The translations under genes were made by a program, and so were the position numbers. This document shows positions 54,104 through 63,856 of a stretch of 64,000 nt of DNA, piece after piece; position 1 is the first letter of the stretch, and each line of letters opens with the position of its first letter. Origin of the DNA: Pontixanthobacter luteolus (lineage in GTDB: Bacteria > Pseudomonadota > Alphaproteobacteria > Sphingomonadales > Sphingomonadaceae). The notes beneath the pieces were generated by a model. That model ran no database searches. It saw only the letters and a program-made list of their open reading frames with translations, and was not told the DNA's origin. The stretch is taken from NCBI RefSeq assembly GCF_009828095.1, contig NZ_WTYP01000001.1, forward strand, positions 1,426,001 to 1,490,000, in the 5' to 3' direction.

Positions 54104-55735
54104 ATGTATGCATATGACAAATACGACCAGGCGATGGTCGATGCCCGGGTGGAAGAATTCCGCGACCAGGCACAACGACGTCTCGATGGGAAGCTGAGTG
54201 AAGACCAGTTCAAGCCGCTGCGGCTAATGAACGGCCTCTACCTGCAATTGCACGCCTATATGCTGCGCGTGGCGGTTCCCTATGGCACGCTCAATTCGCG
54301 TCAGATGCACGCGCTGGCGGATATTGCCGACAAGTATGACCGCGGATACGGGCATTTCACCACCCGGCAGAACATCCAGTACAACTGGATAAAGCTGGAA
54401 GATGCAGGCGACATTCTGGCGGACCTCGCCGCGGTTGAAATGCACGCCATCCAGACCAGCGGAAACTGCATCCGCAATATCAGTTCGGACCATTTCGCAG
54501 GCGCCGCGCAGGATGAACTGGTCGATCCGCGCCCCTATGCCGAATTGCTGCGCCAATGGTCCAGTTTCCATCCGGAATTCATGTATTTGCCGCGCAAGTT
54601 CAAGATTGCGGTGATTGCCAGCGATACAGACCGCGCTGCCATGCGGCTGCACGATATCGGTATCCAGATCGTAAAGAACGATGCGGGTGAACTGGGCGCA
54701 AGCTTCTATGTTGGCGGGGGCATGGGACGCACCCCGATGATCGCCCCCAACATCCGCGAATTCGTGCCGCTGGACCAGCTGATCACATATTCCGAAGCCT
54801 GCCTGCGCGTCTACAACCGCTATGGCCGGCGCGACAACAAGTACAAGGCGCGGATCAAGATCCTGGTCCACGAATTGGGGGCAGAGGAATATACGCGGCA
54901 GGTAGAGGAAGAATTTGCCCACCTGCTCGGCCAAGGCATCGAACCGCCGATCGCTGAACTGGGCCGGATCAAGACGTTCTTCACCGATCCCGAATTTGCC
55001 GACGGCGCGAAAACTGTCGATCGCAGCGATCCTGATTTCGCGCTGTGGGTTGATCGCAACACCCACCGGCACAAGCATGACAGCTATGTCAGCGCGGTTA
55101 TCAGCCTGAAGCCGGTTGGCGGCATCCCGGGCGATGCGACTGCCGAACAGATGCATCTGATGGCGCAGCTCGCCAGGGATTATAGCTTCGACGAACTGCG
55201 CGTGATGCACACGCAGAACATCGTCCTGCCGCACGTCAGGATCGAAGACCTTCATGCCTTGTGGACCGCTCTGGACGAGGCGGGCCTTGGCACGCCGAAC
55301 CTTGACCGGATCGGCGACATTATTGCCTGCCCCGGCCTCGATTACTGCAGTCTGGCCAACGCCCGCTCGATCCCGCTGGCACAGAAAATTTCCCAGCGCT
55401 TCACCGCGAATGGCAAGGAAGACACGCTGGGCGAACTCAAACTGAAAATCTCCGGTTGCATCAATGCCTGCGGGCACCATCACGCCGGGCATATCGGCAT
55501 CCTCGGCGTCGATAAGAAAGGCGTCGAAAATTACCAGTTGCTGCTGGGCGGAAGCGAGGCAGAGGACACGTCGCTTGCCAAGATTACCGGCCCCGGTTTT
55601 TCGGAAGACGGGATCGTCGATGCTGTCGAAACAGCCGCTGACGTTTACCTGAGCCAGAGGGAGGACGGGGAACGTTTCCTCGACACCTATCGCCGCATCG
55701 GAATGGCTCCGTTCAAGGAGGCGCTCTATGGTTGA
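54104..55735 (+). CDS. cysI: Sulfite/nitrite reductase hemoprotein (CysI type)
   Basis: A 543-residue siroheme/[4Fe-4S] enzyme reducing sulfite to sulfide, possibly also nitrite. The two cluster motifs are CPGLDYC (about 408) and CINACGHH (about 451). RNIQYNW and GNCIRNISSD mark the siroheme site. Its position beside cysH and cobA supports the sulfite role. The electron donor is not encoded adjacently. It overlaps the DUF934 gene by 8 nt. Confidence 0.95.
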   Translation: MYAYDKYDQAMVDARVEEFRDQAQRRLDGKLSEDQFKPLRLMNGLYLQLHAYMLRVAVPYGTLNSRQMHALADIADKYDRGYGHFTTRQNIQYNWIKLEDAGDILADLAAVEMHAIQTSGNCIRNISSDHFAGAAQDELVDPRPYAELLRQWSSFHPEFMYLPRKFKIAVIASDTDRAAMRLHDIGIQIVKNDAGELGASFYVGGGMGRTPMIAPNIREFVPLDQLITYSEACLRVYNRYGRRDNKYKARIKILVHELGAEEYTRQVEEEFAHLLGQGIEPPIAELGRIKTFFTDPEFADGAKTVDRSDPDFALWVDRNTHRHKHDSYVSAVISLKPVGGIPGDATAEQMHLMAQLARDYSFDELRVMHTQNIVLPHVRIEDLHALWTALDEAGLGTPNLDRIGDIIACPGLDYCSLANARSIPLAQKISQRFTANGKEDTLGELKLKISGCINACGHHHAGHIGILGVDKKGVENYQLLLGGSEAEDTSLAKITGPGFSEDGIVDAVETAADVYLSQREDGERFLDTYRRIGMAPFKEALYG

Positions 55736-56153
55736 TATCCTTCGTTTTCGCGATGACGAGGCGGTTGATCATGCCGCTGTCACGGTCGATTCCTTTGTCG
55801 AACAGACCAACGCCAACGCCGTTCGGATCGAACCGAGCGACGATGCGCGCGACCTGATCCCGCATCTGGCCCAGATCCATCTGGTGGAAGTCAACTTTCC
55901 GGTGTTCGGCGACGGGCGCGGTTATTCCGCCGCGCGTATCCTGCGCGAAGCAGGCTATACCGGCGAAATTCGCGCGGTCGGCGATGTGCTGGTCGATCAG
56001 ATTGGCAATATGAAACGCTGCGGTTTCGACGCATTCGAGCCCGACGCGCCGCTCGATCCCGCCGATGTGAAAGCCGCGCTGAACCGCTGGCCCGAAGTCT
56101 ATCAGGAAAGCGCGGACAGCCGCACACCGATCTGGAACCTGCGCCATGAATGA
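55728..56153 (+). CDS. DUF934 protein of the sulfite reductase operon
   Basis: A 141-residue protein. The central VEVNFPVFGDGRGYSAARILREAGYTGEIRAVGDV segment is the DUF934 signature; only short parts are needed to recognise it (FPVFGDGRGYS, AVGDVLVDQ). It overlaps cysI and cysH by 8 nt each. It is annotated in some genomes as an oxidoreductase-associated protein, but its function is unproven. It is likely a small partner of CysI or CysH. Confidence 0.9.
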   Translation: MVDILRFRDDEAVDHAAVTVDSFVEQTNANAVRIEPSDDARDLIPHLAQIHLVEVNFPVFGDGRGYSAARILREAGYTGEIRAVGDVLVDQIGNMKRCGFDAFEPDAPLDPADVKAALNRWPEVYQESADSRTPIWNLRHE

Positions 56154-56931
56154 TTTGCGCGCGATAGACCGCCTCGACACCGCGCCGCGTTTTACCGACG
56201 ATGATGCGATCCGCCTGAACCGGATGTTCAGGGGGCAGGATACGCGCGAAATGCTGGGCAATCTGATCGAGGACGACCTGGTGGGCGAACTTGCCACGGT
56301 TTCCAGCTTCGGCGCAGAAAGCGCTGTTTTGCTGCACCTTATCAGCGAGGTCGCACCTGATCTGCCGGTCCTGTTTCTGGAAACAGGCAAGCATTTTGAC
56401 GAAACACTGACTTATCGCGACACCCTGATTACCCAGCTTGGACTGAACAACCTGCGCAACATTTTGCCCGAACCCGGTCTGATCGCGCAGAAAGACGAAA
56501 GCGGCCTGCGCTGGTCCTACGACCCCGATGGGTGCTGCGAGATTCGCAAGGTTATCCCGCTCGCCAATGCGCTGGCCGGATATGACGCAACGCTGACCGG
56601 CAGGAAGGCTTTCCAGTCCGCCACCCGCGCCAATCTGCCGCGGTTCGAAGTGGACAGTTCCGACGCGCAGGGCCGGCTCAAGATCAACCCGCTGATCGAC
56701 TGGACGGCCGATGATATTCAGGCCTATTTTGAAGAACACAGCCTGCCGCGTCACCCGCTGGTTGAACAAGGCTACCCCTCGATCGGATGTTCGCCCTGCA
56801 CCAACAAGGTTGCGCCGGGTGAAGACCCGCGTTCGGGCCGTTGGAAGGGTTGGGACAAGACCGAATGCGGCATCCACACGCCGCTAGGGGATGATGGCGA
56901 ATTGCCGCCCGGTTTCGATCCAGCTTTTTAA
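56146..56931 (+). CDS. cysH: Adenylylsulfate (APS) reductase, [4Fe-4S] type
   Basis: A 261-residue PAPS/APS reductase family enzyme. The nucleophilic cysteine is C241 in ECGIH. Two further pairs, C130-C131 and C215-x2-C218, are the iron-sulfur ligands found in APS-reducing enzymes and absent from E. coli-type PAPS reductases. APS is therefore the likely substrate. It reduces activated sulfate to sulfite using thioredoxin or glutathione. It is the last gene of the operon, overlapping DUF934 by 8 nt. Confidence 0.94.
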   Translation: MNDLRAIDRLDTAPRFTDDDAIRLNRMFRGQDTREMLGNLIEDDLVGELATVSSFGAESAVLLHLISEVAPDLPVLFLETGKHFDETLTYRDTLITQLGLNNLRNILPEPGLIAQKDESGLRWSYDPDGCCEIRKVIPLANALAGYDATLTGRKAFQSATRANLPRFEVDSSDAQGRLKINPLIDWTADDIQAYFEEHSLPRHPLVEQGYPSIGCSPCTNKVAPGEDPRSGRWKGWDKTECGIHTPLGDDGELPPGFDPAF

Positions 56932-56942
56932 GCTCGGCAGGC

Positions 56943-57863
56943 CTAGAGCCAGTTCTCGCGCCGATACCATTCGGCCGTTTGCCGCAGACCCTGCTCCGAT
57001 TTGATCGCAGGGCTCCACACACTGTCAGGCACCGACTTGTCCGATCGGGCGACCCAGTTCGGATGGCACATGTAACCGACACGGTCAGCGGTCAGTTTTG
57101 CGCCGTCCCCGCGAACCAGCTTGTCGATTTTCGCTGCGCCCAGCAGCACACCGCGCGGCAGATGCGGTGCCAAAACCGGGCGGCCCACAGCGCGGCCAAT
57201 TTCTTTCGCAAGTTCCTTGTGCGACCAGCCGCCCACGCGGCCATCATCCGGCTCGAACAGCTTGCGCCGCACAATCGGCGACGATGGGACGAGATCCAGA
57301 AGCAAAGCGGCCAGATCATCCACATGGATCAGTGAAGTCGCCCCGCCCGGCGGCAGAGGGACAATTCCCAGCCGCGCGCTCTTGAACAGCTCGAACATAT
57401 CGCTGTCGCGCGGGCCATAGACCGCTGGCGGGCGCACGATCGTCCAGTCGAGACCACTGGCCTCCACCAGCTTCTCTGCTTCCAGCTTGGATGCCCCATA
57501 CGCGGAAAGATCAGGCTTTCTGGCAGATAGCGACGACACGAAAACAAACCGCTTCGCACCCGCGCCCTTGGCTGCATCTATCATTGCCTGCGTTCCGGCG
57601 ACGTTCGCCCGGGCAAATTCCGCAATATCCGGCGTGTTGGTCAGCCCGGCAATGTGGACGACGGCATCTGCGCCGCCTGCCAGTGAGCGCAATGCAGGTT
57701 CGTCGTGCAGATTGCCGTGAACCCATTCGACCGCAGGCCGGTCATCAGGCACACGCCGTGCCAGCGCGCGCACCGCCAGATCGCGGCGCTTTGCCGCGTC
57801 GAGCACTGCCTGCCCCACAAAACCGGTACCGCCAGTTATCGCAATTTTACCCGCACTGCTCAC
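56943..57863 (-). CDS. NAD-dependent epimerase/dehydratase, complex I NDUFA9-like
   Basis: A 306-residue extended short-chain dehydrogenase-like protein. The NAD loop is TGGTGFVGQAV at residues 10-20, with DWTIVRPPAVYGPRD later. The catalytic Tyr appears in SAYGASKLEAEKLV. The best relatives are NDUFA9-type and sugar-epimerase-type proteins; the substrate is unclear. Its ATG overlaps the proB stop (4 nt), so it is co-translated with proB. Confidence 0.85.
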   Translation of the reverse strand: MSSAGKIAITGGTGFVGQAVLDAAKRRDLAVRALARRVPDDRPAVEWVHGNLHDEPALRSLAGGADAVVHIAGLTNTPDIAEFARANVAGTQAMIDAAKGAGAKRFVFVSSLSARKPDLSAYGASKLEAEKLVEASGLDWTIVRPPAVYGPRDSDMFELFKSARLGIVPLPPGGATSLIHVDDLAALLLDLVPSSPIVRRKLFEPDDGRVGGWSHKELAKEIGRAVGRPVLAPHLPRGVLLGAAKIDKLVRGDGAKLTADRVGYMCHPNWVARSDKSVPDSVWSPAIKSEQGLRQTAEWYRRENWL

Positions 57864-58993
57864 AGCATCACCATCTGGTCTCTATGCACGACCGCGGACC
57901 TTGGCGCATGTCCAAGAATGCCGGCTTGTTCGGCCTGTTTCTTGCCCGCGATCGCACGGCACGCCTCCGCGCCATATTCGGCCAGACCTTGCGCGACGAC
58001 GCATCCGTCGCCGTCGAGCACGATGACCAGTTCGCCGCGCTCAAACGCGCCCTTCACCTCGACGATACCGGCTGCAAGCAGGCTGGCACCGTTGGCAAGG
58101 GCGGAAATGCAGCCCTCGTCGACCACCAGCGATCCGCCCGGCGCGATTCGCCCGCCTAGCCAGGCCTGCCGTGCATTGTCCTGCCGCTGGGCGACGAAGA
58201 CCGTGCCGCGGTCTTTGCCGAGAGCGGTAGAAATGGGTTTATCGACTGTGCCGTTGATGATCGCGAGAGCGATTCCGGCGCGCTCGGCAATTTCCGCCGC
58301 CTGAATTTTCGATGTCATCCCGCCCGAACCCATGCCCGAGGTTGATCCGCCATCCGCCATCGCACGGACTTCGCTCGTCACGCCGTTAACCTGCGGGACG
58401 AGCTTTGCCCCAGGTTCGGCGGGGTTGCGGTCCATCAGGCCGTCAACATCGGAGAGAAGGATTACCGCGTCGGCAGAGGCAGCCTGAGCCACGCGGGATG
58501 CCAGGCGGTCATTGTCGCCAAAACGGATCTCTTCCGTCGCCACGCTGTCGTTTTCGTTCACGACCGGCACAATCCCGGCCTCAAGCAGGCGTGAAAGCGT
58601 GGTCGATGCGTTGAGATATCGGCGGCGCTCTTCCATATCGCCCAGCGTTACCAGCATTTGCGCCGCGGTCAGACCGTGCTGCTCCAACAGCCCCGACCAC
58701 AACCCGGCCAGCGCAATCTGCCCGACCGACGCCGCGGCCTGCGCATCGGCAAGACTGCCGCGCCCGCCCTTTGGCAGACCCAGCCGCGCAGCGCCCAGAG
58801 CGATCGCGCCCGAACTGACCACCACCACGTTCTGGCCACCGGCCCGCAATTCCGAGATTTCGTTGACCAGCCCTGCCAGCCACGCCGATTTTGGTTTGCC
58901 GTCACCATCGACGAGCAGCGCAGAACCGATCTTGAGCACCAGAGTGCTACAAATATCCTTGTCGGTCAGATGTTCCAGCCGTTCGATCGCCAT
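57860..58993 (-). CDS. proB: Glutamate 5-kinase
   Basis: A 377-residue enzyme for the first step of proline synthesis. The amino-acid kinase domain (VLKIGSALLV, VVSSGAIALGAARLG, NENDSVATEEIRFGDND, GMGSGGMTSKIQAAEIA) is followed by a C-terminal PUA domain (about 285-377). It lies 65 nt after obgE and overlaps the epimerase gene by 4 nt. The partner proC is at 62341; proA is not in this window. Confidence 0.96.
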   Translation of the reverse strand: MAIERLEHLTDKDICSTLVLKIGSALLVDGDGKPKSAWLAGLVNEISELRAGGQNVVVVSSGAIALGAARLGLPKGGRGSLADAQAAASVGQIALAGLWSGLLEQHGLTAAQMLVTLGDMEERRRYLNASTTLSRLLEAGIVPVVNENDSVATEEIRFGDNDRLASRVAQAASADAVILLSDVDGLMDRNPAEPGAKLVPQVNGVTSEVRAMADGGSTSGMGSGGMTSKIQAAEIAERAGIALAIINGTVDKPISTALGKDRGTVFVAQRQDNARQAWLGGRIAPGGSLVVDEGCISALANGASLLAAGIVEVKGAFERGELVIVLDGDGCVVAQGLAEYGAEACRAIAGKKQAEQAGILGHAPRSAVVHRDQMVML

Positions 58994-59058
58994 AGCGTAG
59001 CATTTACCCGCAGGACCCGCGGATGAGAAGCTGCCTTACCGACCAGCGGGCGAAGAAA

Positions 59059-60123
<1,065 letters not shown>

Positions 60124-60205
60124 TTAGGGCCAATCTCTCTTATTGGCCAGCGATGACGGCCCCCATGTCCATGGCAGACACCGGGGGCATTGCCTCCAGC
60201 CGATA

Positions 60206-61303
60206 TTATCCGTCTTCGTCAGGCAGCGGCTCAACGACCGGCTCGCTGATGAAAACGGGCTCCTGCGATGGTTCGGGCAAGGGTTGCTCCGTGATTGTAA
60301 ATCCAGGAATTGCGCCGCTTTCAGGTGCAGCCGCTTCCAGCGTAGCACCGACCAGCGGCCCTTGTACGTTTGCAGCGGCTCCGGTTCCACCGGCACCGAC
60401 CGCAGGTGCCGCCTGCGCACCGGGCAAGGCATCAACAACGACTGGCTGCGCTTGCGCCGGGTAAGGCGCTGCGGTGTAAACCCGCTCTTCACCGGTGTCC
60501 GACGGAGCAACTTCGACGCTGCGAATGACCGGCGCGAATCCGGCTGAACTCGCAGCAGGGGTCGCCGTATTGGTCTGTGTTCCATCACCCGCAACGAAAG
60601 TCGGAGCAGGTGCGAAAACAGCAGACGGAGCGAACGTCGATGCCGGCGCGTATTGCGAATCCCATGCCGCGACATTCACGCGGTACTGTTCAAGCTCAGT
60701 GTAGAAATTGTCGAACACGCTCTCGATCAACGGCAGGTTGGCCAACGCAAACGGTTCCAGCCCGCCTTCTTCCACCATCAGTGAAGCGCTGGCGATCTGC
60801 ATCGCGGTATCGCAAAACGGCCTCTGCGCGGGCGGCAGAGCGAAATAATTGTAAACCTGCGTCATGTATCCGTCGAATGCGTCACGATATTCAGCCCGGC
60901 CATATTCGGCCCGATATTCCTGCGTGATCTGGTCATTCACGCGCGCAAGTTGACGCTTGTGAGTTGTCAGCAGCGATGAATACGCATCGACAAGCCCGTC
61001 ATAACGCGGATCAAGACAATTGAGCGCCGCGACATTCAATGCAGAACGCAAATTCCACACCGATTGCGGCGTCGTGATGCCGTAGTTCACTGTCCGGCGA
61101 ATTCCGTCGAGCCCGCGCGGCGGCACATACATTGTCGGCGTCGCACCACCAGGCGGCAATGGCCGCGGCGGGATAACCTTGACCGGAGGGGGCGGAGGCG
61201 GCGGTGGCGGCGGCGGAGGTGGCGGCGTAACGCACCCGGCAAGCAACGCCAGGCCCATCATGGCCCCGGCAAGACGAATTTTTGCTGCGTTCGTTTCGAA
61301 CAT
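60206..61303 (-). CDS. Polyproline lipoprotein, unknown function
   Basis: A 365-residue lipoprotein. The signal peptide ends in lipobox LLAGC (about residue 24) and is followed by 14 consecutive prolines. Residues about 65-215 form a helical domain with two cysteines (NCLDPRYDG and PFCDTAMQI). The C-terminal 150 residues are Ala/Pro/Val-rich and probably disordered. It is probably attached to the inner or outer membrane. The proline run is encoded by repeated CCN codons, which could slip. No family recognised. Confidence 0.75.
   Translation of the reverse strand: MFETNAAKIRLAGAMMGLALLAGCVTPPPPPPPPPPPPPPVKVIPPRPLPPGGATPTMYVPPRGLDGIRRTVNYGITTPQSVWNLRSALNVAALNCLDPRYDGLVDAYSSLLTTHKRQLARVNDQITQEYRAEYGRAEYRDAFDGYMTQVYNYFALPPAQRPFCDTAMQIASASLMVEEGGLEPFALANLPLIESVFDNFYTELEQYRVNVAAWDSQYAPASTFAPSAVFAPAPTFVAGDGTQTNTATPAASSAGFAPVIRSVEVAPSDTGEERVYTAAPYPAQAQPVVVDALPGAQAAPAVGAGGTGAAANVQGPLVGATLEAAAPESGAIPGFTITEQPLPEPSQEPVFISEPVVEPLPDEDG
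61184..61225. repeat. Trinucleotide (CGG/AGG/TGG) run encoding 14 prolines
   Basis: Fourteen consecutive NGG triplets on the plus strand encode the proline run just after the lipobox Cys on the minus strand. The third positions vary, so slippage risk is moderate. Confidence 0.85.
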
Positions 61304-61391
61304 GCTCCTGCGGCCCTCCTTAGCCCGCTTGATACTATGGAACAGCGAAGATTACGCTGACCTGAAGCGACCGTAACGCCTTAAGCAGACA

Positions 61392-61427
61392 AAGAAAATG
61401 CCCGGAATGCACATTGCACTCCGGGCA
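61392..61427 (-). terminator. Rho-independent terminator of the Bax-inhibitor-1 gene
   Basis: On the minus strand a stem of TGCCCGGA and TCCGGGCA, extended by TGCA/TGCA inside, is followed by TTTTCTTTG. It lies about 25 nt after the stop codon. Confidence 0.88.
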
Positions 61428-61451
61428 CGTTCAAGTGAGTCTTATTTGCGA

Positions 61452-62231
61452 CTATTCCTGGCTGCCGAGGAAGCTCAGCAGGAACTGGAACATGTTGATG
61501 AAGTCCAGATACAGGGTCAGCGCGCCGAGGATCACGAGCTTGCCCATTGGGTAAGCTGCCGCGACCGCAGGGTTGGTCATACCGGCTTCGCGGATCGCCA
61601 GATATTCCGACTTCAGACGCTGGGTGTCATAGGCGGTCAGACCAGCAAAGATCAGCACACCGATGAAGCTGATGGCGTACATCAGGCCCGGCGACTGCAG
61701 CCACATGTTCAGCAGCATAGCCACGATCAGTCCGACGACACCCATAATCAGGAAGCTGCCCATACCGGACATGTCTTTCTTCGTGGTGTATCCGAACAGG
61801 CTAAGCCCGGCAAAGGCCGCCGACGTCGCGAAGAAAGTCACCGCGATGGAGCTTGCTGTATACATCAGGAATATCGTCGACATCGACAGACCCATCAGCG
61901 CAGCAAAGCCCCAGAACATCGCCTGAAGCGTGGCCGTGCTGAACTTGTTACGTCCGAAGCTCATCGCGAAAACGATCGCCAGCGGCGACAGAATGATGAT
62001 CCATGCCAGCGGGCCGCCGCCGAGCATGATGTCGGCTGCCATGCCCGAGCGGGCGAACAGCAGTGAAATAACGCCGGTCAGCAGAATGCCCGATGTCATG
62101 TAATTGTAAATCGAGAGCATATGCTTGCGCAGACCCTCGTCGAATGTGACGCCGCTCGCGACTTCGCCATTGATGCCGGGTGCTGCGCCGAAACCCGTCC
62201 GTTCGTTCCGGGTGTCGTTCCAATCAGCCAT
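61452..62231 (-). CDS. Bax inhibitor-1/YccA family membrane protein
   Basis: A 259-residue integral membrane protein with an N-terminal soluble segment and about seven helices from residue 40 onward (YMTSGILLTGVISLLF, AFWGFAALMGLSMST-type). The C-terminal LYLDFINMFQFLLSFLG is the family signature. BI-1/YbhL proteins are calcium-leak or stress-related channels in other bacteria and eukaryotes. It has a candidate ybhL leader hairpin upstream and its own terminator, so it is a single-gene unit. Confidence 0.93.
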   Translation of the reverse strand: MADWNDTRNERTGFGAAPGINGEVASGVTFDEGLRKHMLSIYNYMTSGILLTGVISLLFARSGMAADIMLGGGPLAWIIILSPLAIVFAMSFGRNKFSTATLQAMFWGFAALMGLSMSTIFLMYTASSIAVTFFATSAAFAGLSLFGYTTKKDMSGMGSFLIMGVVGLIVAMLLNMWLQSPGLMYAISFIGVLIFAGLTAYDTQRLKSEYLAIREAGMTNPAVAAAYPMGKLVILGALTLYLDFINMFQFLLSFLGSQE

Positions 62232-62249
62232 TACGATTCAACTCCTCTT

Positions 62250-62271
62250 CCGGATCCCCAATAGGCCCCGG
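62250..62271 (-). ncRNA. Candidate ybhL leader RNA hairpin
   Basis: CCGG-N14-CCGG on the minus strand forms a hairpin with an internal GG/CC pair and a GGGG loop region, 19 nt before the BI-1 gene and just upstream of GAGGAG. The ybhL motif of Alphaproteobacteria precedes this gene family. The assignment is from memory. Confidence 0.5.
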
Positions 62272-62340
62272 CTCTGGTGACAATATCAGTGTTTAAGCAC
62301 CATTTTTCAAGTGAAACCGGACGCAAAGCATTTCCCGGCA

Positions 62341-63147
62341 TTAACCTTTTGCGGCAGGTCCCTTCGCCATTTCGGCTCCCCGGTCACGCGCGGCTCTCAA
62401 ACAGTCGGTCAAAAGGTTCACCAGCGCGCCGCCATCGTCGAGCACGTCGAGCCCCTTTTGTGTCATTCCGCCCGGGCTCGCCACACGTTTCGCCAGCTGC
62501 GCCGGTGAATGTTCCGACCTGGCCGCAAGCGCACTCGCACCCTCCACCATAGCCAGCGCAAGCCGCTGCGCCTGCTGCTCGGGCAGGCCAAGATTGGTCG
62601 CCCCTGCCGCCAGCGCATCGATGAAACGGTAGACAAAGCCCGGTCCGGACCCTGCAAGGGCGGTGACCAGATCGAACTGATCTTCGGATTCGAGCCATTC
62701 TGCGGTCCCGATTTCCTCGGCCAGCTGCGTAACCGCGTGACGGGTTTCAGCGTCCAGTCCTGCCTCGAACAGGGCGTTGGGCGATTTGCCTATCGAACAG
62801 GCAAGGTTCGGCATGAACCGGACCCAGCCCGCCGCCCTTGCGAACCGCGTCTTGCAGGTGTCGATCGTTACTCCGCCGAGAACCGAGAGGAGCACAGTAC
62901 CGGGTCCGATCAGCGGCTCCAGCCCGGCGGCGACATCGTCCAGCATTTGCGGTTTTACCCCCAGCAGGACTGCGTCATACGTGTCCGCAGGCCAGGCGTT
63001 GTGGACCGTAAGCCCGTGCGCGACTTCGGTTTTTGAAGGGTGACAAACCTCGAACCGCGATGCATCACTGCCAGCGGCAAGCCAGCCATCGACCATTGCG
63101 CCGGTCATCGTGCCGAAACCGACTATTAGGATTCTCCGAAACGCCAT
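62341..63147 (-). CDS. proC: Pyrroline-5-carboxylate reductase
   Basis: A 268-residue enzyme for the last step of proline synthesis. The NAD(P)-binding loop is in ILIVGFGTMTGAMVDGW. VLLGVKPQMLDDVA and the C-terminal SPGGMTQKGLDVLDDG match ProC. I use ATG 63147, which has AGGAG 7 nt upstream; the frame to 63195 adds 16 residues. It lies 64 nt after a YbjN-like gene on the same strand. Confidence 0.95.
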   Translation of the reverse strand: MAFRRILIVGFGTMTGAMVDGWLAAGSDASRFEVCHPSKTEVAHGLTVHNAWPADTYDAVLLGVKPQMLDDVAAGLEPLIGPGTVLLSVLGGVTIDTCKTRFARAAGWVRFMPNLACSIGKSPNALFEAGLDAETRHAVTQLAEEIGTAEWLESEDQFDLVTALAGSGPGFVYRFIDALAAGATNLGLPEQQAQRLALAMVEGASALAARSEHSPAQLAKRVASPGGMTQKGLDVLDDGGALVNLLTDCLRAARDRGAEMAKGPAAKG

Positions 63148-63211
63148 CGCATCGCTCCTGACATACACACAGCCGCCAACTGAAAATCCGCGCACGCCTC
63201 AGCCGACAGGC

Positions 63212-63718
63212 CTAAGCCTCCCCGGCGGCATCGATCAATGCGCTTTCCAGAGCTTCGGTCGGCGACTTGTCGCCCCACAAGACGAATTGGAAAGCCGGAT
63301 AGAAGCGGTCGCATTCCTCAACCGCCGTTTCCACCAGCGCCTGAGCCTGATCAAGACTAAGAAGCCCGTCATCACCCAGCATCGCGCCATTGCGGTAAAC
63401 CAGCACGCCGCCATTGGACCACATATCGAAATGGCCCATCCATATCTGCTCGTTAACCTTGGCGAGCAGCTCGTAAGCGGCGTTCCGTTTTTCCTTGGAA
63501 ACCCGGACATCGGGCAGGCACAGCAATTGCAGCACCTTGTCTTCCCGCCGCCAGATCGCACGCAGCTGGAATTTCGCCCAGCTTCCCTGGATTTCTCCGG
63601 AAAGCTCTTCCTTCGAAGTGGCAGAAAAAGGCCAGCCTCGCGCCTCGAACAGTGCCGCCAGCATATCAACCGGTGCAGCATCGTCTGACGCGGTGAAGCT
63701 TTGCTCGCTCGCTCTCAT
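63212..63718 (-). CDS. YbjN-domain protein
   Basis: A 168-residue soluble protein. The fold around FEARGWPFSATSKEELSGEI, LLCLPDVRVSKEKRNAAYELLAKVN and IWMGHFDMWSNGGVLVYRNG matches YbjN-type proteins, which resemble type III secretion chaperones and affect stress and motility in enterics. ATG 63718 is chosen; the frame to 63820 lacks support. It precedes proC on the same strand, an arrangement I recall from other alphaproteobacteria. Confidence 0.85.
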   Translation of the reverse strand: MRASEQSFTASDDAAPVDMLAALFEARGWPFSATSKEELSGEIQGSWAKFQLRAIWRREDKVLQLLCLPDVRVSKEKRNAAYELLAKVNEQIWMGHFDMWSNGGVLVYRNGAMLGDDGLLSLDQAQALVETAVEECDRFYPAFQFVLWGDKSPTEALESALIDAAGEA

Positions 63719-63856
63719 CGGGTGGATCCGTAAACCATGATTGACGGGATGCAGATCACGCGCGCAGCTTGCAATGCGATGCCGGACAAGCGCTGGGGAG
63801 AAGTCATTTAGACTGTTCAAAGCTTGTGCAAAAGCGGCGCCGAAACCACCAGAAAT

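Noticed and set aside
54224-55492. 422-residue frame opposite cysI
   Set aside because: Shadow of cysI, which carries intact cluster motifs.
60159-60190. GCCCCC and GGGGGC inverted repeat between obgE and the polyproline lipoprotein gene
   Set aside because: Only 6 bp with a long loop and no T-tract; not convincing as a terminator.
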